Assembly (NCBI RefSeq): GCF_022447245.1
Contig: NZ_JAKVBC010000013.1
Span: forward strand, 1-64,000
Direction: 5' to 3'
Source: Kordia sp.
GTDB lineage: Bacteria > Bacteroidota > Bacteroidia > Flavobacteriales > Flavobacteriaceae
DNA length: 64,000 nt
Both the position numbers and the translations under genes were made by a program. The notes beneath the pieces are model-generated. The model ran no database searches, was not told the origin of the DNA, and worked only from the letters and a program-made list of their open reading frames with translations. Positions within the stretch are counted from its first letter, which is position 1; every line of letters starts with the position of its first letter. Of this stretch, positions 52,539 to 63,273 are shown piece by piece.

Positions 52539-53677
52539 GTTACGCTCCGCCTATTTTTTATAATAGTATCAACGATATTCCTTCGGCTTATTGGGAGCAG
52601 TTAGGTTGCGGAAAAAATACGTACTATACACCTGAATTTCTTCGTGCGTACGAACTTGCAAATGACGACATTGTGTTTCGGTATATTATCATTGTCAACG
52701 ATCAAAAAAAAGCGGTTGGTTTTGCCGCTACACAGACAGTGACGATTCCCATAGAAACCATTACACAAAATATTAAAATTGCAGAATGGATCAAAAAAAC
52801 AATCAATAGTTTGTTTTGCAACGATTCGCCTAAAATTATGTTTTGCGGAAATGTCTTTTTAAGTGGCGAATACGGTACTTTCATTAAAGATGGAGAAGAT
52901 TTAAATGCCGTATTTCATGAATTGGCTGCTGCATTAAAAGTTGTCATGAAAGACACAAAACGATTGCATGCAGTTTTTGTAAAAGATTTTAAAGAAACAT
53001 CATTGAAACTAACCGATCAACTGAAAGATTACGGTTACACTCCCATGAAGGTAGAACCTAATATGATTATTATGCTCAAACCTGAATGGACATCTTTTGA
53101 TGATTATAAAAATGAGTTGAAATCTAAATACAGAGTCAAAGCCAATAGAGCAGATAGCAAAAGTGAACATTTGGTTGCAAAAGAATTTACTTATCAAGAA
53201 ATTGAACAATATAAAGATGAATTGCAAGCTTTGTATGAAAACACCATTGCCAATGCAAATTTTAATGCGCAAGTGCTCGATTTAGATACATATATGCTAT
53301 TGAAAAGAACTTATGGCGATCAATTTATTGTAAAAGGATATTTTTTAGAAGATAAGCTCGTTGGTTTCTTATCTGCCATACGCAATGGACACAATTTGGA
53401 TGCACATTTTATCGGATTGAATTATGCACTAAATAAAGACTATTCTATTTATCCACGAATCTTAAACGATTATGTGCGTTTGGGAATTTTGTATGGTTCA
53501 AAACGTATCAACTTAGGAAGAACCGCTTCCGAAATTAAAAGCACACTTGGCGCCAAACCACAAGATTTAACTTGCTATATCCGACACAAAAGACCTTTTA
53601 TTAATAGTTTGATGAAGCCTTTTATCAAAAACATTAGAATTAAGTCGTTTAAAGAACATGCTCCTTTTAAGAAGTAG
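52535..53677 (+). CDS. GNAT-superfamily acyltransferase-like protein
   Basis: A 380-residue cytoplasmic protein. The C-terminal half (about 180-345) has a GNAT/FemAB-like fold: KSKYRVKANRADSK near residue 195, KGYFLEDKLVGFLSAIRNG near 265 and KRINLGRTASEIKSTLGAK near 325. The N-terminal half (PPIFYNSINDIPSAYWEQL) resembles the first domain of two-domain FemAB-type proteins. The acyl donor and acceptor are unknown. It begins inside the transporter stop (ATGA) as the third gene of the operon. Confidence 0.8.
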   Translation: MSYAPPIFYNSINDIPSAYWEQLGCGKNTYYTPEFLRAYELANDDIVFRYIIIVNDQKKAVGFAATQTVTIPIETITQNIKIAEWIKKTINSLFCNDSPKIMFCGNVFLSGEYGTFIKDGEDLNAVFHELAAALKVVMKDTKRLHAVFVKDFKETSLKLTDQLKDYGYTPMKVEPNMIIMLKPEWTSFDDYKNELKSKYRVKANRADSKSEHLVAKEFTYQEIEQYKDELQALYENTIANANFNAQVLDLDTYMLLKRTYGDQFIVKGYFLEDKLVGFLSAIRNGHNLDAHFIGLNYALNKDYSIYPRILNDYVRLGILYGSKRINLGRTASEIKSTLGAKPQDLTCYIRHKRPFINSLMKPFIKNIRIKSFKEHAPFKK

Positions 53678-54129
53678 GCTTCTAGACTTTCTTAGATTTG
53701 CTTCGCGCTTAGATTGTTAGACTGGTTTCGTTACATTGAGTAATTAAACTCATCATTTTCAACTAAATCTCGACTGTGCTCAATTTGACACGCAAAAGTG
53801 ACAACTAATAAACATCACTTCGAATGATTTTTCGAAGAAAAATAGTATCGAGAACTACTTTGAAGCAGCAACGGCATTTACATAAATATTCTTTTTGCAG
53901 AATTCACTTTATAAACTATTTATTGTCATACACTCAAAAACCGCTTTCATAGCAATTTATTCTTGCTCCATGGTATTTTATTAAAATTGTGTATCATATT
54001 TTATCAATTTTGACTTGTAATCAAAGACAAACAATTCGATTTAGCAGCTACAATTTTGTTTTTGCATTTCAGGCGAAATCCGAAAAGCCATTATAAATAG
54101 AGCATAGGAATCATTTAACAATAAATATC
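53678..54129. other. gene-free stretch
   Basis: No coding frame, terminator or clear promoter was seen. The only recognisable item is a short motif, TCTCGACTGTGCTCAATTTG at 53768-53787, related to elements in the hairpin at 18931 and the inverted repeat at 61534. Confidence 0.6.
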
Positions 54130-54441
54130 ATGGCAAACGCAACAGCAAGCTCAAAAGACGGAGTATGTACTATCACATTACCTCCAAATGTATCAAACAT
54201 AATTTTACAACCAAAAACAAGCGGCACAGCTGCATGGGTGAATTATTGTTCATGGAATGGAAAATGGAGTTTATCTGAACCTACCGCTACTCCTCATCAT
54301 CATCCACTTGAAGAATGGTCTGCACATCAAACGAATTTAGAAATTTTATCCAACCATTTTAACTTGATCAATAGTACCACAAAGCATGGAACTATAACAA
54401 CAGGCACAAATCCTTCAATAGCAAATATGACAAGTATGTAG
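54130..54441 (+). CDS. small protein of unknown function, possibly truncated by stop codons
   Basis: A 103-residue frame with no signal peptide, no helix and no recognised family. It is rich in Thr, Ser, Asn and His (PTATPHHHPLEEW) and has two Cys, in KDGVCTITLP and NYCSWNGKW. A possible start context is ATAAATATCATG. It ends in two consecutive TAG codons (54439-54444), after which the same frame continues open for another 55 codons to 54612. Nothing shows what it does. It may be an intact small gene or the first part of a broken longer one. Confidence 0.6.
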   Translation: MANATASSKDGVCTITLPPNVSNIILQPKTSGTAAWVNYCSWNGKWSLSEPTATPHHHPLEEWSAHQTNLEILSNHFNLINSTTKHGTITTGTNPSIANMTSM

Positions 54442-54477
54442 TAGACCTTTACGCATCAAGAAGATCCATCAAAAACT

Positions 54478-54612
54478 ATGTTATCAGATAAACTAGATAT
54501 TAGCACAACAGATGTAAACGATAACCTAAATGTAATTACAATTATGGCAGAAGATGGAGACGATCAAAATTACTTAGATTTCCAGATGGTCATTACAATC
54601 ACAGATAATTAA
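54478..54612 (+). CDS. 44-residue frame in the same phase, likely the C-terminal part of the gene at 54130
   Basis: An ATG at 54478 opens a 44-residue acidic frame (LDISTTDVNDNLNVI, MAEDGDDQNYLDFQM). Reading back in phase gives TFTHQEDPSKT up to the double TAG at 54439-54444. It ends 28 bases before a strong terminator. The shared frame and terminator suggest one former gene of about 160 codons, though a two-gene arrangement cannot be excluded. Confidence 0.45.
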   Translation: MLSDKLDISTTDVNDNLNVITIMAEDGDDQNYLDFQMVITITDN

Positions 54613-54639
54613 AATCACAAATTCTAAGTAACTATATAT

Positions 54640-54679
54640 AAAGTTTCCTTCATAACTTATGAATTTGAAGGAAACTTTA
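54640..54679. terminator. hairpin terminator between convergent genes
   Basis: AAAGTTTCCTTC and GAAGGAAACTTT pair perfectly around a 15-base loop. The T-run is weak. It lies between 54612 (+) and the GapN-like stop at 54698 (-). Confidence 0.65.
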
Positions 54680-54697
54680 TGCTATTCTAATTATACT

Positions 54698-56275
54698 TTA
54701 AAGAATATAATCTGTACTTACGAAATTAGAAGCTCTGGTTTGCAACAATTCCGTTAAGATTTCATTGTTATAGTCATTGTCTTTGGAAGCTACAAACGTT
54801 CTGATTGAGAACGAACGCAAAGCATCATGCACACTTAAGGTCGCTACTGCAGAATCTTTTCTTCCCGTAAACGGATACACATCTGGACCGCGTTGACACG
54901 AACTGTTTAAATTTACTCTACATACCAAATTTACCAACGTATCAATTAATGGAGCTAGTGTTTTGATGTCTTTTCCAAACAAACTTACTTGCTGCCCATA
55001 ATTGGATTCCGCCATATCATCCAACGGTTGTTCAATGTCTGAAAATGGAATCACAGGAATGACTGGACCAAATTGTTCTTCTTCATACACTCGCATATCT
55101 TTTGTCACAGGATATAACACAGCTGGAAATATATAATTATCGGTAGTTTCTCCACCTTTTGCATTGATAATGTTTGCACCTTTTTCGGAAGCATCATCAA
55201 TTAATTCTTGAATATATGCTGGCTTGTCTGGCTCAGGTAATGGCGTTAATTTTGCGCCATCCTCCCAAGGATTTCCAAATTGCAGAGCATCTACTTTTGC
55301 AGAGAAACGCTTGTTGAATTCGTCTACAATGTCTTCATGTACATATAACACCTTTAATGCCGTACAACGTTGCCCATTAAACGAAGTAGTTCCGGCAATA
55401 CACTCACTGATTGCCAAATCTAAATCAGCATCTTTCAATACAATCGCAGGATTTTTGGCTTCCAAACCTAATACCATACGCAAACGGTTACTTTTTGGAT
55501 GTACATTTTGCAAAGCATACGCAGATTTACTATTTCCAATCAACGCTAAGACATCTACACGACCATCTTTCATAATTGGTGTTGCTACTGTTCTTCCACG
55601 TCCGTAAATGATGTTTACAACACCTTTTGGAAAACTATTTTGAAATGCCTCTAATAATGGTGATAGTAATAACACACCAAATTTAGCAGGTTTGAAAATT
55701 GTTGTATTTCCCATGATTATCGCAGGAATCAACAAAGCAAATGTTTCATTTAGCGGATAATTATACGGCCCAAGACATAATACAACACCTAAAGGTCCAC
55801 GACGAATATGCGCATTGACACCACCATATTTTTCAAACTTCGCACTGTCACGATCCATTTGTGTATAATCTTCAATAGTATCATAGATATACTGAACCGT
55901 TCTGTCAAACTCTTTTTCTGAATCTGCTAAGTTTTTACCTATTTCCCACATGAGCAATTTCACAACTTCATCGCGTTTGGTTTTCATTTGTTCTACAAAC
56001 TTTTCCATACACGCAATTCGATCAACCACTTTCAACGTTGGCCACAATCCTTGCCCTTTGTTATAAGCAGAAACCGCAGAATTTAAGGCTTCTAAGGCTT
56101 CTGTTTCTCCTAAAGTTGGAATGGTTCCAAGTAATGTGGGTTGATAGTTTTCTGTGGAAGAAATCGTAGAATAGACTTCAGAGGTTTGTCCTGACCATTC
56201 TTTTAATTCACCATCTACTAAATATGTATTTTGAGTAAGTGTTTTTTTAATTTGATACTGTTCGGGAATGTTCAT
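54698..56275 (-). CDS. NADP-dependent glyceraldehyde-3-phosphate dehydrogenase-like aldehyde dehydrogenase
   Basis: A 525-residue aldehyde dehydrogenase. The catalytic Cys is Cys304 in [12 protein letters not shown] and the general base Glu sits in [37 protein letters not shown] and [18 protein letters not shown] form the cofactor site. Compared with ordinary family members, the set [21 protein letters not shown] near residue 455 resembles non-phosphorylating GapN, which oxidises glyceraldehyde 3-phosphate to 3-phosphoglycerate with NADP. The substrate is therefore probable, not certain. It ends the leftward ilv run, 11 bases after ilvA, and may share its transcript. Confidence 0.85.
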   Translation of the reverse strand: MNIPEQYQIKKTLTQNTYLVDGELKEWSGQTSEVYSTISSTENYQPTLLGTIPTLGETEALEALNSAVSAYNKGQGLWPTLKVVDRIACMEKFVEQMKTKRDEVVKLLMWEIGKNLADSEKEFDRTVQYIYDTIEDYTQMDRDSAKFEKYGGVNAHIRRGPLGVVLCLGPYNYPLNETFALLIPAIIMGNTTIFKPAKFGVLLLSPLLEAFQNSFPKGVVNIIYGRGRTVATPIMKDGRVDVLALIGNSKSAYALQNVHPKSNRLRMVLGLEAKNPAIVLKDADLDLAISECIAGTTSFNGQRCTALKVLYVHEDIVDEFNKRFSAKVDALQFGNPWEDGAKLTPLPEPDKPAYIQELIDDASEKGANIINAKGGETTDNYIFPAVLYPVTKDMRVYEEEQFGPVIPVIPFSDIEQPLDDMAESNYGQQVSLFGKDIKTLAPLIDTLVNLVCRVNLNSSCQRGPDVYPFTGRKDSAVATLSVHDALRSFSIRTFVASKDNDYNNEILTELLQTRASNFVSTDYIL

Positions 56276-56286
56276 TGTTTTTTTAT

Positions 56287-57552
56287 TTAAACTAAGAATT
56301 GAAATAAATCGGGTTTATCATTTAAGTAGTCGCCGTAAAAGTTTCTTAATTTCATTTTTGTGATTAATGCTTCTAAATCGTCTGCGTTTTTTAGCTGCAA
56401 TCCTACAACTGCTGCACCGTTTTCACGATTGGTTTTTTTGGTATATTCAAAATGTGTGATATCATCCGTTGGACCTAAAATTTCAGCTACAAATTCGCGC
56501 AAAGCACCTGCACGCTGTGGAAATTTGATAATGAAGTAATGCTTCAAGTTTGCGTAGAGCAATGCACGTTCTTTGATTTCCGCAGTTCGTGTAATGTCAT
56601 TATTGCTTCCACTCACTACACATACTACATTTTTTCCTTTTATCTCATTTTGATATTGCGGTAATGCACTTAAACTTAAAGCTCCAGCAGGCTCTACTAC
56701 AATTGCTTGACGATTGTATAGATCTAAAATTGTTTGACATACATTGCCTTCATCAACCGCAATCATCTGATGTAAATTTTCTTTGCAAATCGCAAAATTC
56801 AAATCGCCGACACGTTTTACTGCCGCACCATCCACAAAGTTTTCAATGTTTTTTAACGTGGTATTTCTATCTTTTTGAATAGAAGTTGACATCGAAGGCG
56901 CACCTTTCGGTTCTACACCAATAATTTTTGTGTTTGGAGACAACATTTTGAATACAGAAGATAATCCTGCCGACAATCCGCCACCGCCAACTGGCACAAA
57001 TACATAATCAATTGGAGTTTCTAGTTGGTTTAAAATTTCCAATCCTGTAGTAGCTTGCCCTTCAATAACTTTTTCATCATTGAACGGATGAATAAATGTT
57101 TTGTTTAAGCGTTCTGATTCCTCCATAGCTGCATGATACGCATCATCAAACGTATCGCCAACCAAGACAACATCAACATATTCCTCACCAAACATTTTGA
57201 CTTGCTCAATTTTTTGATTTGGTGTTGGTGTTGGCATGAAGATCGTACCTTTTATTTGCAATAGTTTACACGACAAGGCAACACCTTGCGCATGATTTCC
57301 AGCACTAGCGCACACAATTTCGTTTTCAATTTGTGTCGCTGTCAACGATGCTATTTTATTGTAAGCACCACGAATTTTATAAGAACGAACTTGTTGTAAA
57401 TCTTCTCGTTTTAGGTAGACATTACAATTCCATTGTTTTGAGTAGTAATCATTATAACTCAAAGGCGTTACCGAAGCAATGCCTTTGAGTGTTTTCGCAG
57501 CTCTTTTGATAGCTGCTAACGTTGGAGCGTATGTTTTTGCAGTAAGTTCCAT
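56287..57552 (-). CDS. ilvA: threonine ammonia-lyase (isoleucine biosynthesis)
   Basis: A 421-residue PLP enzyme that turns threonine into 2-oxobutanoate, the first committed step to isoleucine. Lys59 in [13 protein letters not shown] binds [15 protein letters not shown] and [14 protein letters not shown] are the cofactor loops. The C terminus holds one ACT-like domain (about 335-421; [20 protein letters not shown]), shorter than the two in E. coli IlvA, so feedback control may differ. It starts 2 bases after ilvC ends. Confidence 0.95.
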   Translation of the reverse strand: MELTAKTYAPTLAAIKRAAKTLKGIASVTPLSYNDYYSKQWNCNVYLKREDLQQVRSYKIRGAYNKIASLTATQIENEIVCASAGNHAQGVALSCKLLQIKGTIFMPTPTPNQKIEQVKMFGEEYVDVVLVGDTFDDAYHAAMEESERLNKTFIHPFNDEKVIEGQATTGLEILNQLETPIDYVFVPVGGGGLSAGLSSVFKMLSPNTKIIGVEPKGAPSMSTSIQKDRNTTLKNIENFVDGAAVKRVGDLNFAICKENLHQMIAVDEGNVCQTILDLYNRQAIVVEPAGALSLSALPQYQNEIKGKNVVCVVSGSNNDITRTAEIKERALLYANLKHYFIIKFPQRAGALREFVAEILGPTDDITHFEYTKKTNRENGAAVVGLQLKNADDLEALITKMKLRNFYGDYLNDKPDLFQFLV

Positions 57553-57554
57553 TT

Positions 57555-59057
57555 TTATACTGTGACTGGATTTTCTTTTTTGACAGCTGTTTTAATAGTT
57601 TTCATTGCTGTCATTGCGGCTCTGAGTCGTTTTCCAACAGCTTCTATTGGATGATTTCGAATTGCATCGTTTACCTTAATTAAATCTAAGTTATCTACAC
57701 CTTTTGACGTTGAAAATTCTTTTCCTATCACTGAAGTGTTCACTGTTTTCATGAATTCTTCTAATAATGGTTTTGCAGCATGATCAAATAAGTAACAACC
57801 ATATTCTGCTGTATCAGAAATGACTCTATTCATTTCAAAAAGCTTCTTTCTGGCAATGGTATTAGCGATTAATGGCAATTCATGTAATGATTCGTAGTAC
57901 GCAGAATCTTCAATAATTCCAGCATTTACCATCGTTTCAAACGCCAATTCCACACCCGATTTTACAAAAGCAACCAATAACACACCATGATCAAAGTATT
58001 CTTGTTCCGAAATATGATCCGTGGTTAACGCTGTTTTTTCAAAAGCTGTTTCACCAGTAGCTTCGCGCCACTTTAATAGGTTTTTATCATCATTTGCCCA
58101 GTCTTCCATCATCGTTTTAGAGAAATATCCTGAAATGATATCATCCATGTGTTTCTCAAATAATGGTTTCAAAATTCCTTTTAACTGTTCAGACAATTCA
58201 AAGGCTTTTATTTTTGCAGGATTCGATAAACGATCCATCATATTGGTAATTCCTCCATGTTTCAACGCTTCCGTAATCGTTTCCCAACCTAATTGAATTA
58301 ATTTTGCAGCATAATTAGCATCAACTCCTTCAGCGACCATTTTATCAAAAGCCAAAATAGATCCTGTTTGCAACACACCACATAAAATAGTTTGCTCTCC
58401 CATTAAATCACTTTTTACTTCTGCAATAAATGACGATGCCAATACACCAGCTCTGTGTCCACCTGTTGCAACGGCATATGCTTTCGCTTGATCCCAACCT
58501 TTGTTTTCTGGATCATTTTCAGGATGTACTGCAATTAAGGTTGGCACACCAAATCCACGTTTGTATTCTTCACGTACTTCCGTTCCTGGACATTTTGGTG
58601 CCACCATGATTACGGTAATGTCTTCACGAATTTGAGTCCCTTCTTCCACAATGTTAAAACCGTGCGAATAACTTAAGGTTGCTCCTTTTTTCATTAACGG
58701 CATCACAGCTTGTACTACATTTGTATGTTGTTTATCTGGTGTAAGATTTAACACTAAATCAGCCGTTGGAATCAATTGTTTGTAGGTTCCAACTTTAAAA
58801 CCATGTGATGTTGCGCTTTGGTATGAATTGCGTTCTTCGTCAATAGCAGCTTGACGCAATGCATACGAAATATCTAATCCTGAATCGCGCATGTTTAACC
58901 CTTGGTTGAGTCCTTGTGCACCGCAACCTACGATGACTATTTTTTTGCCTTTTAATGCCTTGACACCATCTGTAAATTCAGAAGCATTCATGAATCTACA
59001 TTTTGCTAATTGCGCTAACTGTTCTCGTAATGATAAAGTGTTGAAATAATTTGACAT
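57555..59057 (-). CDS. ilvC: ketol-acid reductoisomerase, class II
   Basis: A 500-residue enzyme that isomerises and reduces acetolactate or acetohydroxybutyrate with NADPH. The N-terminal dinucleotide fold is [20 protein letters not shown] near residue 34, followed by [20 protein letters not shown]. The two knotted C-terminal domains (from about 215; [20 protein letters not shown]) make it the long, class II form. It is separated from the upstream ilvN by 193 bases without a clear terminator or promoter. Confidence 0.96.
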   Translation of the reverse strand: MSNYFNTLSLREQLAQLAKCRFMNASEFTDGVKALKGKKIVIVGCGAQGLNQGLNMRDSGLDISYALRQAAIDEERNSYQSATSHGFKVGTYKQLIPTADLVLNLTPDKQHTNVVQAVMPLMKKGATLSYSHGFNIVEEGTQIREDITVIMVAPKCPGTEVREEYKRGFGVPTLIAVHPENDPENKGWDQAKAYAVATGGHRAGVLASSFIAEVKSDLMGEQTILCGVLQTGSILAFDKMVAEGVDANYAAKLIQLGWETITEALKHGGITNMMDRLSNPAKIKAFELSEQLKGILKPLFEKHMDDIISGYFSKTMMEDWANDDKNLLKWREATGETAFEKTALTTDHISEQEYFDHGVLLVAFVKSGVELAFETMVNAGIIEDSAYYESLHELPLIANTIARKKLFEMNRVISDTAEYGCYLFDHAAKPLLEEFMKTVNTSVIGKEFSTSKGVDNLDLIKVNDAIRNHPIEAVGKRLRAAMTAMKTIKTAVKKENPVTV

Positions 59058-59250
59058 GACTTTGTTTTTTTTGAAGCAAGAACCAAGACATTTAGCATCT
59101 AGATTTTCTCACTCTTATGTTTTTTTGTTTGTTTTTAATTGAATTTATTTTGATTGTTTCCTCTTGAATCAAAAAATTGGAATTCATTGTTTTACTTTTT
59201 TAACTATCAATTTTATATGAAACAATCTAAAATCTTGGCTCTTACCCTGA

Positions 59251-59781
59251 TTAATGATTGATTGCTTTGAGTATGCTTGAAATTTTCATTTCTTCTTTGG
59301 AAACTGCAATGCGTCCTGAACGTGTAAATTGCATGATTCCGAAGACACTGAGTTCTCTATACAACAATTCGATTTCTTCTTTACGTCCTGATTTTTCTAT
59401 TACAAAAAATTGTTTGTTTACCGTGACGATTCGTGCATTACTATCTTTAATGATGTTTTGAATTTGACGTTCATCAAACAATAAATCTGACTTCATTTTA
59501 AAGATGCAAGATTCTTGATAGATGATTTCTTCTTCAGTGTGATAGTATGCTTTAATGACTTCGACTTGTTTTTCGATTTGACCGATGATTTTTTTAACTT
59601 TTTCTTCGGTCATCATGACAACAATGGTAAATCTGGAAACACCTTCAATTTCAGAAACAGAGATGTTCATGCTTTCAATATTGATGTGTCTTCGTTGAAA
59701 GATCGCTGAAATTCTATTCAACAATCCGATGTTATTTTCGGTGTATACCGAAATCGTAAATAGTTTGCTTGTTGTTTCCAT
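59251..59781 (-). CDS. ilvN: acetolactate synthase small subunit
   Basis: A 176-residue regulatory subunit with an N-terminal ACT domain (residues 7-80; FTISVYTENNIGLLNRISAI) that binds valine in known systems and a C-terminal ALS-small domain (about 90-165). It follows ilvB after a single base, so coupled translation is expected, as needed for a subunit pair. Called ilvN; ilvH would be the alternative isozyme name. Confidence 0.94.
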   Translation of the reverse strand: METTSKLFTISVYTENNIGLLNRISAIFQRRHINIESMNISVSEIEGVSRFTIVVMMTEEKVKKIIGQIEKQVEVIKAYYHTEEEIIYQESCIFKMKSDLLFDERQIQNIIKDSNARIVTVNKQFFVIEKSGRKEEIELLYRELSVFGIMQFTRSGRIAVSKEEMKISSILKAINH

Positions 59782-59782
59782 A

Positions 59783-61516
59783 CTACGATAATCTTATGTC
59801 TGAAACCGATGCTCCTGTTGGAATCATTGGAAATACGTTATCTTCTTTTTCTACACATACTTCAAGGAAGTATGCTTCTTTGCTTTGCATCATTTCTGCA
59901 ACTGCTTCTGCTAATTCTTCTCGTTTGGTTACACGACGTGCATTTAGATGGTATCCTTTGGCAATAGCTACAAAATCTGGATTTGTCATTTCGGTAGATG
60001 CATAGCGTTTGTCAAAAAATAATTGTTGCCACTGACGCACCATTCCCAAGAAATCGTTGTTTAATACCACTATCTTAACCGCGGCTCTTTGCTGAAAAAT
60101 GGTTCCTAATTCCTGAATCGTCATTTGGTAGCCACCATCACCACATACACAAACTACTTCGCGTTCTGGCGCTGCCATTTTTGCTCCAATCGCTGCTGGT
60201 AAGCCAAATCCCATTGTTCCTAATCCGCCCGAAGTAATATTACTTTTAGTTTGATTGAAATTTGCATAACGACAGGCAATCATTTGATGCTGACCAACAT
60301 CAGAAACAATGGCAGCTTCACCTTTACTTTGTATATTAATTTCTTTTAATACTTCTCCCATCGTTAGACCTTCTTTTGTTGGATGTAGATCGTTTTTGAT
60401 GACTTTTTCATATTCTATAGCATACAAATCGTCGAACGCGCGTCTCCTAATTGGATGTTCGTTTTTGTTGATTAATGATAAAATCGCAGCTAAACTCGTT
60501 TTGGCATCACCCAAAACTGCCACATCGGTTTTTACATTTTTATCAATTTCCGCAGGATCAATTTCGAAGTGAATTACTTTTGCTTGTTTGGCGTATGTTG
60601 CTAGGTTTCCTGTAACACGATCATCGAAACGCATTCCGATAGCAATCAGCACATCACATTCATTTGTTAATATATTTGGCGCATAATTTCCGTGCATTCC
60701 CACCATTCCTACATTTAATGGATGTTCTGTTGGAATTGCAGAAGCTCCCATGATCGTCCATGTTGAAGGAATTCCTGCTTTTTCAATGAAGTTTTTGAAT
60801 TCTTGTTCGGCTTCACCCAAAATCACACCTTGTCCCCAAACTACCAAAGGTTTTTTAGCGCTATTGATCAATTTTGCAGCAGCTTTTAAAGAATCTTCAT
60901 CCGTTTCAGGAACTGCTTTGTAACTACGAACTGCTGTGCACTTTTCATAAGCAAAATCGAACTCTTCAAATTGTGCATCTTTTGTAATGTCAATTAAAAC
61001 TGGTCCTGGACGACCACTTCTAGCAATGTAAAATGCTTTTGCCATGACTTCTGGAATTTCAGAAGCTTTGGTAATTTGATGATTCCATTTGGTGACTGGT
61101 GTAGAAATACCCACAATATCTGTTTCTTGAAAGGCATCGCTTCCTAATAAATGAGAAGCTACTTGCCCGGTAATACATACCATTGGTGTGGAATCGATTT
61201 GTGCATCGGCAATTCCAGTAATTAAATTTGTTGCTCCTGGACCAGAAGTTGCAATGGCAACTCCAACTTCTCCAGAGATTCTCGCATATCCTTGTGCTGC
61301 ATGTGTAGCACCTTGTTCATGACGCGTTAATACATGATGAATTTTATCTTGATACTTGTATAATTCGTCATATACTGGCATAATTGCTCCACCAGGATAT
61401 CCGTATAATACATTTACACCTTCTGCTAGTAAACAACGAACGATAGCTTCGCTTCCTGTAAGATGTTCTGTTTTTTGAAGTGTTTCTTTTGTTTTTTGTA
61501 TGGTTTTTGTCTCCAT
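59783..61516 (-). CDS. ilvB: acetolactate synthase large subunit
   Basis: A 577-residue thiamine diphosphate enzyme started at the ATG 61514-61516 (METKTIQKTKETLQK); ten further codons upstream are open. It condenses pyruvate with pyruvate or 2-oxobutanoate. Key pieces are LYGYPGGAIMPVYDELY, the activating Glu in TRHEQGATHAAQGYARISG, and the ThDP/Mg block GDGGYQMTIQELGTIFQQ with NNDFLGMVRQWQQLF. It is 75 bases after ilvD with an inverted repeat in the gap and directly before ilvN. Confidence 0.96.
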   Translation of the reverse strand: METKTIQKTKETLQKTEHLTGSEAIVRCLLAEGVNVLYGYPGGAIMPVYDELYKYQDKIHHVLTRHEQGATHAAQGYARISGEVGVAIATSGPGATNLITGIADAQIDSTPMVCITGQVASHLLGSDAFQETDIVGISTPVTKWNHQITKASEIPEVMAKAFYIARSGRPGPVLIDITKDAQFEEFDFAYEKCTAVRSYKAVPETDEDSLKAAAKLINSAKKPLVVWGQGVILGEAEQEFKNFIEKAGIPSTWTIMGASAIPTEHPLNVGMVGMHGNYAPNILTNECDVLIAIGMRFDDRVTGNLATYAKQAKVIHFEIDPAEIDKNVKTDVAVLGDAKTSLAAILSLINKNEHPIRRRAFDDLYAIEYEKVIKNDLHPTKEGLTMGEVLKEINIQSKGEAAIVSDVGQHQMIACRYANFNQTKSNITSGGLGTMGFGLPAAIGAKMAAPEREVVCVCGDGGYQMTIQELGTIFQQRAAVKIVVLNNDFLGMVRQWQQLFFDKRYASTEMTNPDFVAIAKGYHLNARRVTKREELAEAVAEMMQSKEAYFLEVCVEKEDNVFPMIPTGASVSDIRLS

Positions 61517-61533
61517 AATTTTATTTTTTTTGG

Positions 61534-61575
61534 ATTCCTGCTTCATCTCGACTGCGCTCGATGTGATATAGGAAT
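61534..61575. repeat. inverted repeat between ilvD and ilvB
   Basis: ATTCCT (61534-61539) pairs with AGGAAT (61570-61575) and, inside, CATCTCGA with TCGATG around CTGCGC. There is no T-run, so it is more likely a dispersed palindromic element or RNA-processing site than a terminator. The centre TCGACTGCGCTC matches the loop of the hairpin at 18931. Confidence 0.5.
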
Positions 61576-61591
61576 AGCAACGCTTTTTGTT

Positions 61592-63271
61592 CTAAAACTC
61601 ATCAGTAACGCAACCTTTGGATGCTGATGAAACTGTTTTTGCATATTTATATAAAACACCTCGTTCAAATTTGAGTTCTGGTGCTTTCCATTGTTTTCTA
61701 CGTTCTTGAAGTTCTTCTTCATTAACTTCTAATCGTATGGTGTTCGTTTCGGCATCAATTGTGATGATATCACCATCTTTCACCAATGCAATTGTTCCTC
61801 CTTCTTGTGCTTCTGGCGTAATGTGCCCTACAACAAAACCGTGTGTTCCACCAGAAAATCGTCCATCTGTAATTAATGCAACATCTTTTCCTAAGCCTGC
61901 ACCCATAATTGCTGCAGTTGGTTTGAGCATTTCTGGCATTCCTGGCCCACCTTTTGGTCCTTCATAACGAATGACAACGACATCTCCTTTTTGGACTTTT
62001 CCATCACGGATTCCATCATTAGCTTCGTATTCACCTTCAAACACTTTGGCTTTCCCAGAGAATTTTAGACCTTCTTTTCCTGTTATTTTTGCCACACTTC
62101 CTTCGCTTGCTAAGTTTCCATAGAGCATGCGTAAGTGTCCTGATATTTTTATAGGATTTTCTAATGGTTTGATGACATCTTGACCTTCCGTTAAGTCGTC
62201 AACATCTAGTAAGTTTTCTGCAATGGTTTTTCCTGTTACGGTTAAACAATCGCCATGTAATAATCCTTTCTTTAGTAAATATTTTAATACGGCTGGAATT
62301 CCACCAACAGCATGCACATCTTCCATCAAGTACTTTCCGCTAGGTTTTAAGTCTGCTAAAAATGGTGTTGTATCGCTGATTCTTTGAAAGTCTTGTAAGG
62401 TAAAATCAATTTGTGCTGCTCTAGCAATGGCTAAAAAGTGCAATACTGCATTGGTTGATCCTCCTAAAATTGTTACCAAACGCACTGCATTTTCTAATGA
62501 TTTGCGCGTAGTGATATCTGATGGTTTGATGTCTTTTTCAAGCAATACACGTATGGCTTCGCCTGCTGCTATTGATTCTTGTTTTTTAGCATCACTCAAT
62601 GCAGGATTTGAAGAATTGAACGGCAATGTCATTCCCAATGCTTCTATAGCAGAAGCCATGGTATTTGCAGTGTACATTCCGCCACAAGCGCCAGCACCTG
62701 GACATGCTTTTTCAACGATATTTTGATATTCTGTTTCGTCCATTGTACCAGCAACTTTGCTTCCCCAAGCTTCAAAGGCGGACACTACATCGAGTTTTTT
62801 TCCATTGTGACAACCTGAATCAATGGTTCCTCCATAGACCAAAATACTTGGACGATTTAAACGAATCATTGCCATGAGTGCTCCTGGCATGTTTTTGTCG
62901 CAACCTACCACTGTGATAAGTCCGTCATAACTCATGGCCTGCACCACTGTTTCCATAGAGTCTGCAATGATATCACGTGATGGTAACGAATAACGCATTC
63001 CTGGTGTTCCCATCGAGATTCCATCACTCACACCAATGGTATTGAAGATTAATCCAACTACATCTTCGTTTTTGGTTCCTTGCTTGGCTAGCTTTGCCAA
63101 ATCGTTTAAGTGCATGTTACATGGGTTTCCTTCATATCCTGTACTTGCAATTCCAATGATAGGTTTGTAAAAGTCTTCTTTGGTTAATCCGATTGCGTGC
63201 AACATAGCTTGTGCTGCTGGTTGCGTAGGATCTTGCGTGACTGTTTTACTGTATTTATTCAGATTGTTCAT
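61592..63271 (-). CDS. ilvD: dihydroxy-acid dehydratase
   Basis: A 559-residue iron-sulfur dehydratase, third common step of valine and isoleucine synthesis. Cluster and active-site blocks are visible: [54 protein letters not shown] and [19 protein letters not shown]. Length matches the family. It starts 2 bases after ilvE ends, in the leftward operon. Confidence 0.97.
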   Translation of the reverse strand: MNNLNKYSKTVTQDPTQPAAQAMLHAIGLTKEDFYKPIIGIASTGYEGNPCNMHLNDLAKLAKQGTKNEDVVGLIFNTIGVSDGISMGTPGMRYSLPSRDIIADSMETVVQAMSYDGLITVVGCDKNMPGALMAMIRLNRPSILVYGGTIDSGCHNGKKLDVVSAFEAWGSKVAGTMDETEYQNIVEKACPGAGACGGMYTANTMASAIEALGMTLPFNSSNPALSDAKKQESIAAGEAIRVLLEKDIKPSDITTRKSLENAVRLVTILGGSTNAVLHFLAIARAAQIDFTLQDFQRISDTTPFLADLKPSGKYLMEDVHAVGGIPAVLKYLLKKGLLHGDCLTVTGKTIAENLLDVDDLTEGQDVIKPLENPIKISGHLRMLYGNLASEGSVAKITGKEGLKFSGKAKVFEGEYEANDGIRDGKVQKGDVVVIRYEGPKGGPGMPEMLKPTAAIMGAGLGKDVALITDGRFSGGTHGFVVGHITPEAQEGGTIALVKDGDIITIDAETNTIRLEVNEEELQERRKQWKAPELKFERGVLYKYAKTVSSASKGCVTDEF

Positions 63272-63273
63272 AT

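Noticed and set aside
59058-59250. Leader peptide or attenuator before ilvC
   Set aside because: The 193-base gap lacks a run of Ile, Val or Leu codons and lacks a terminator hairpin with T-run.
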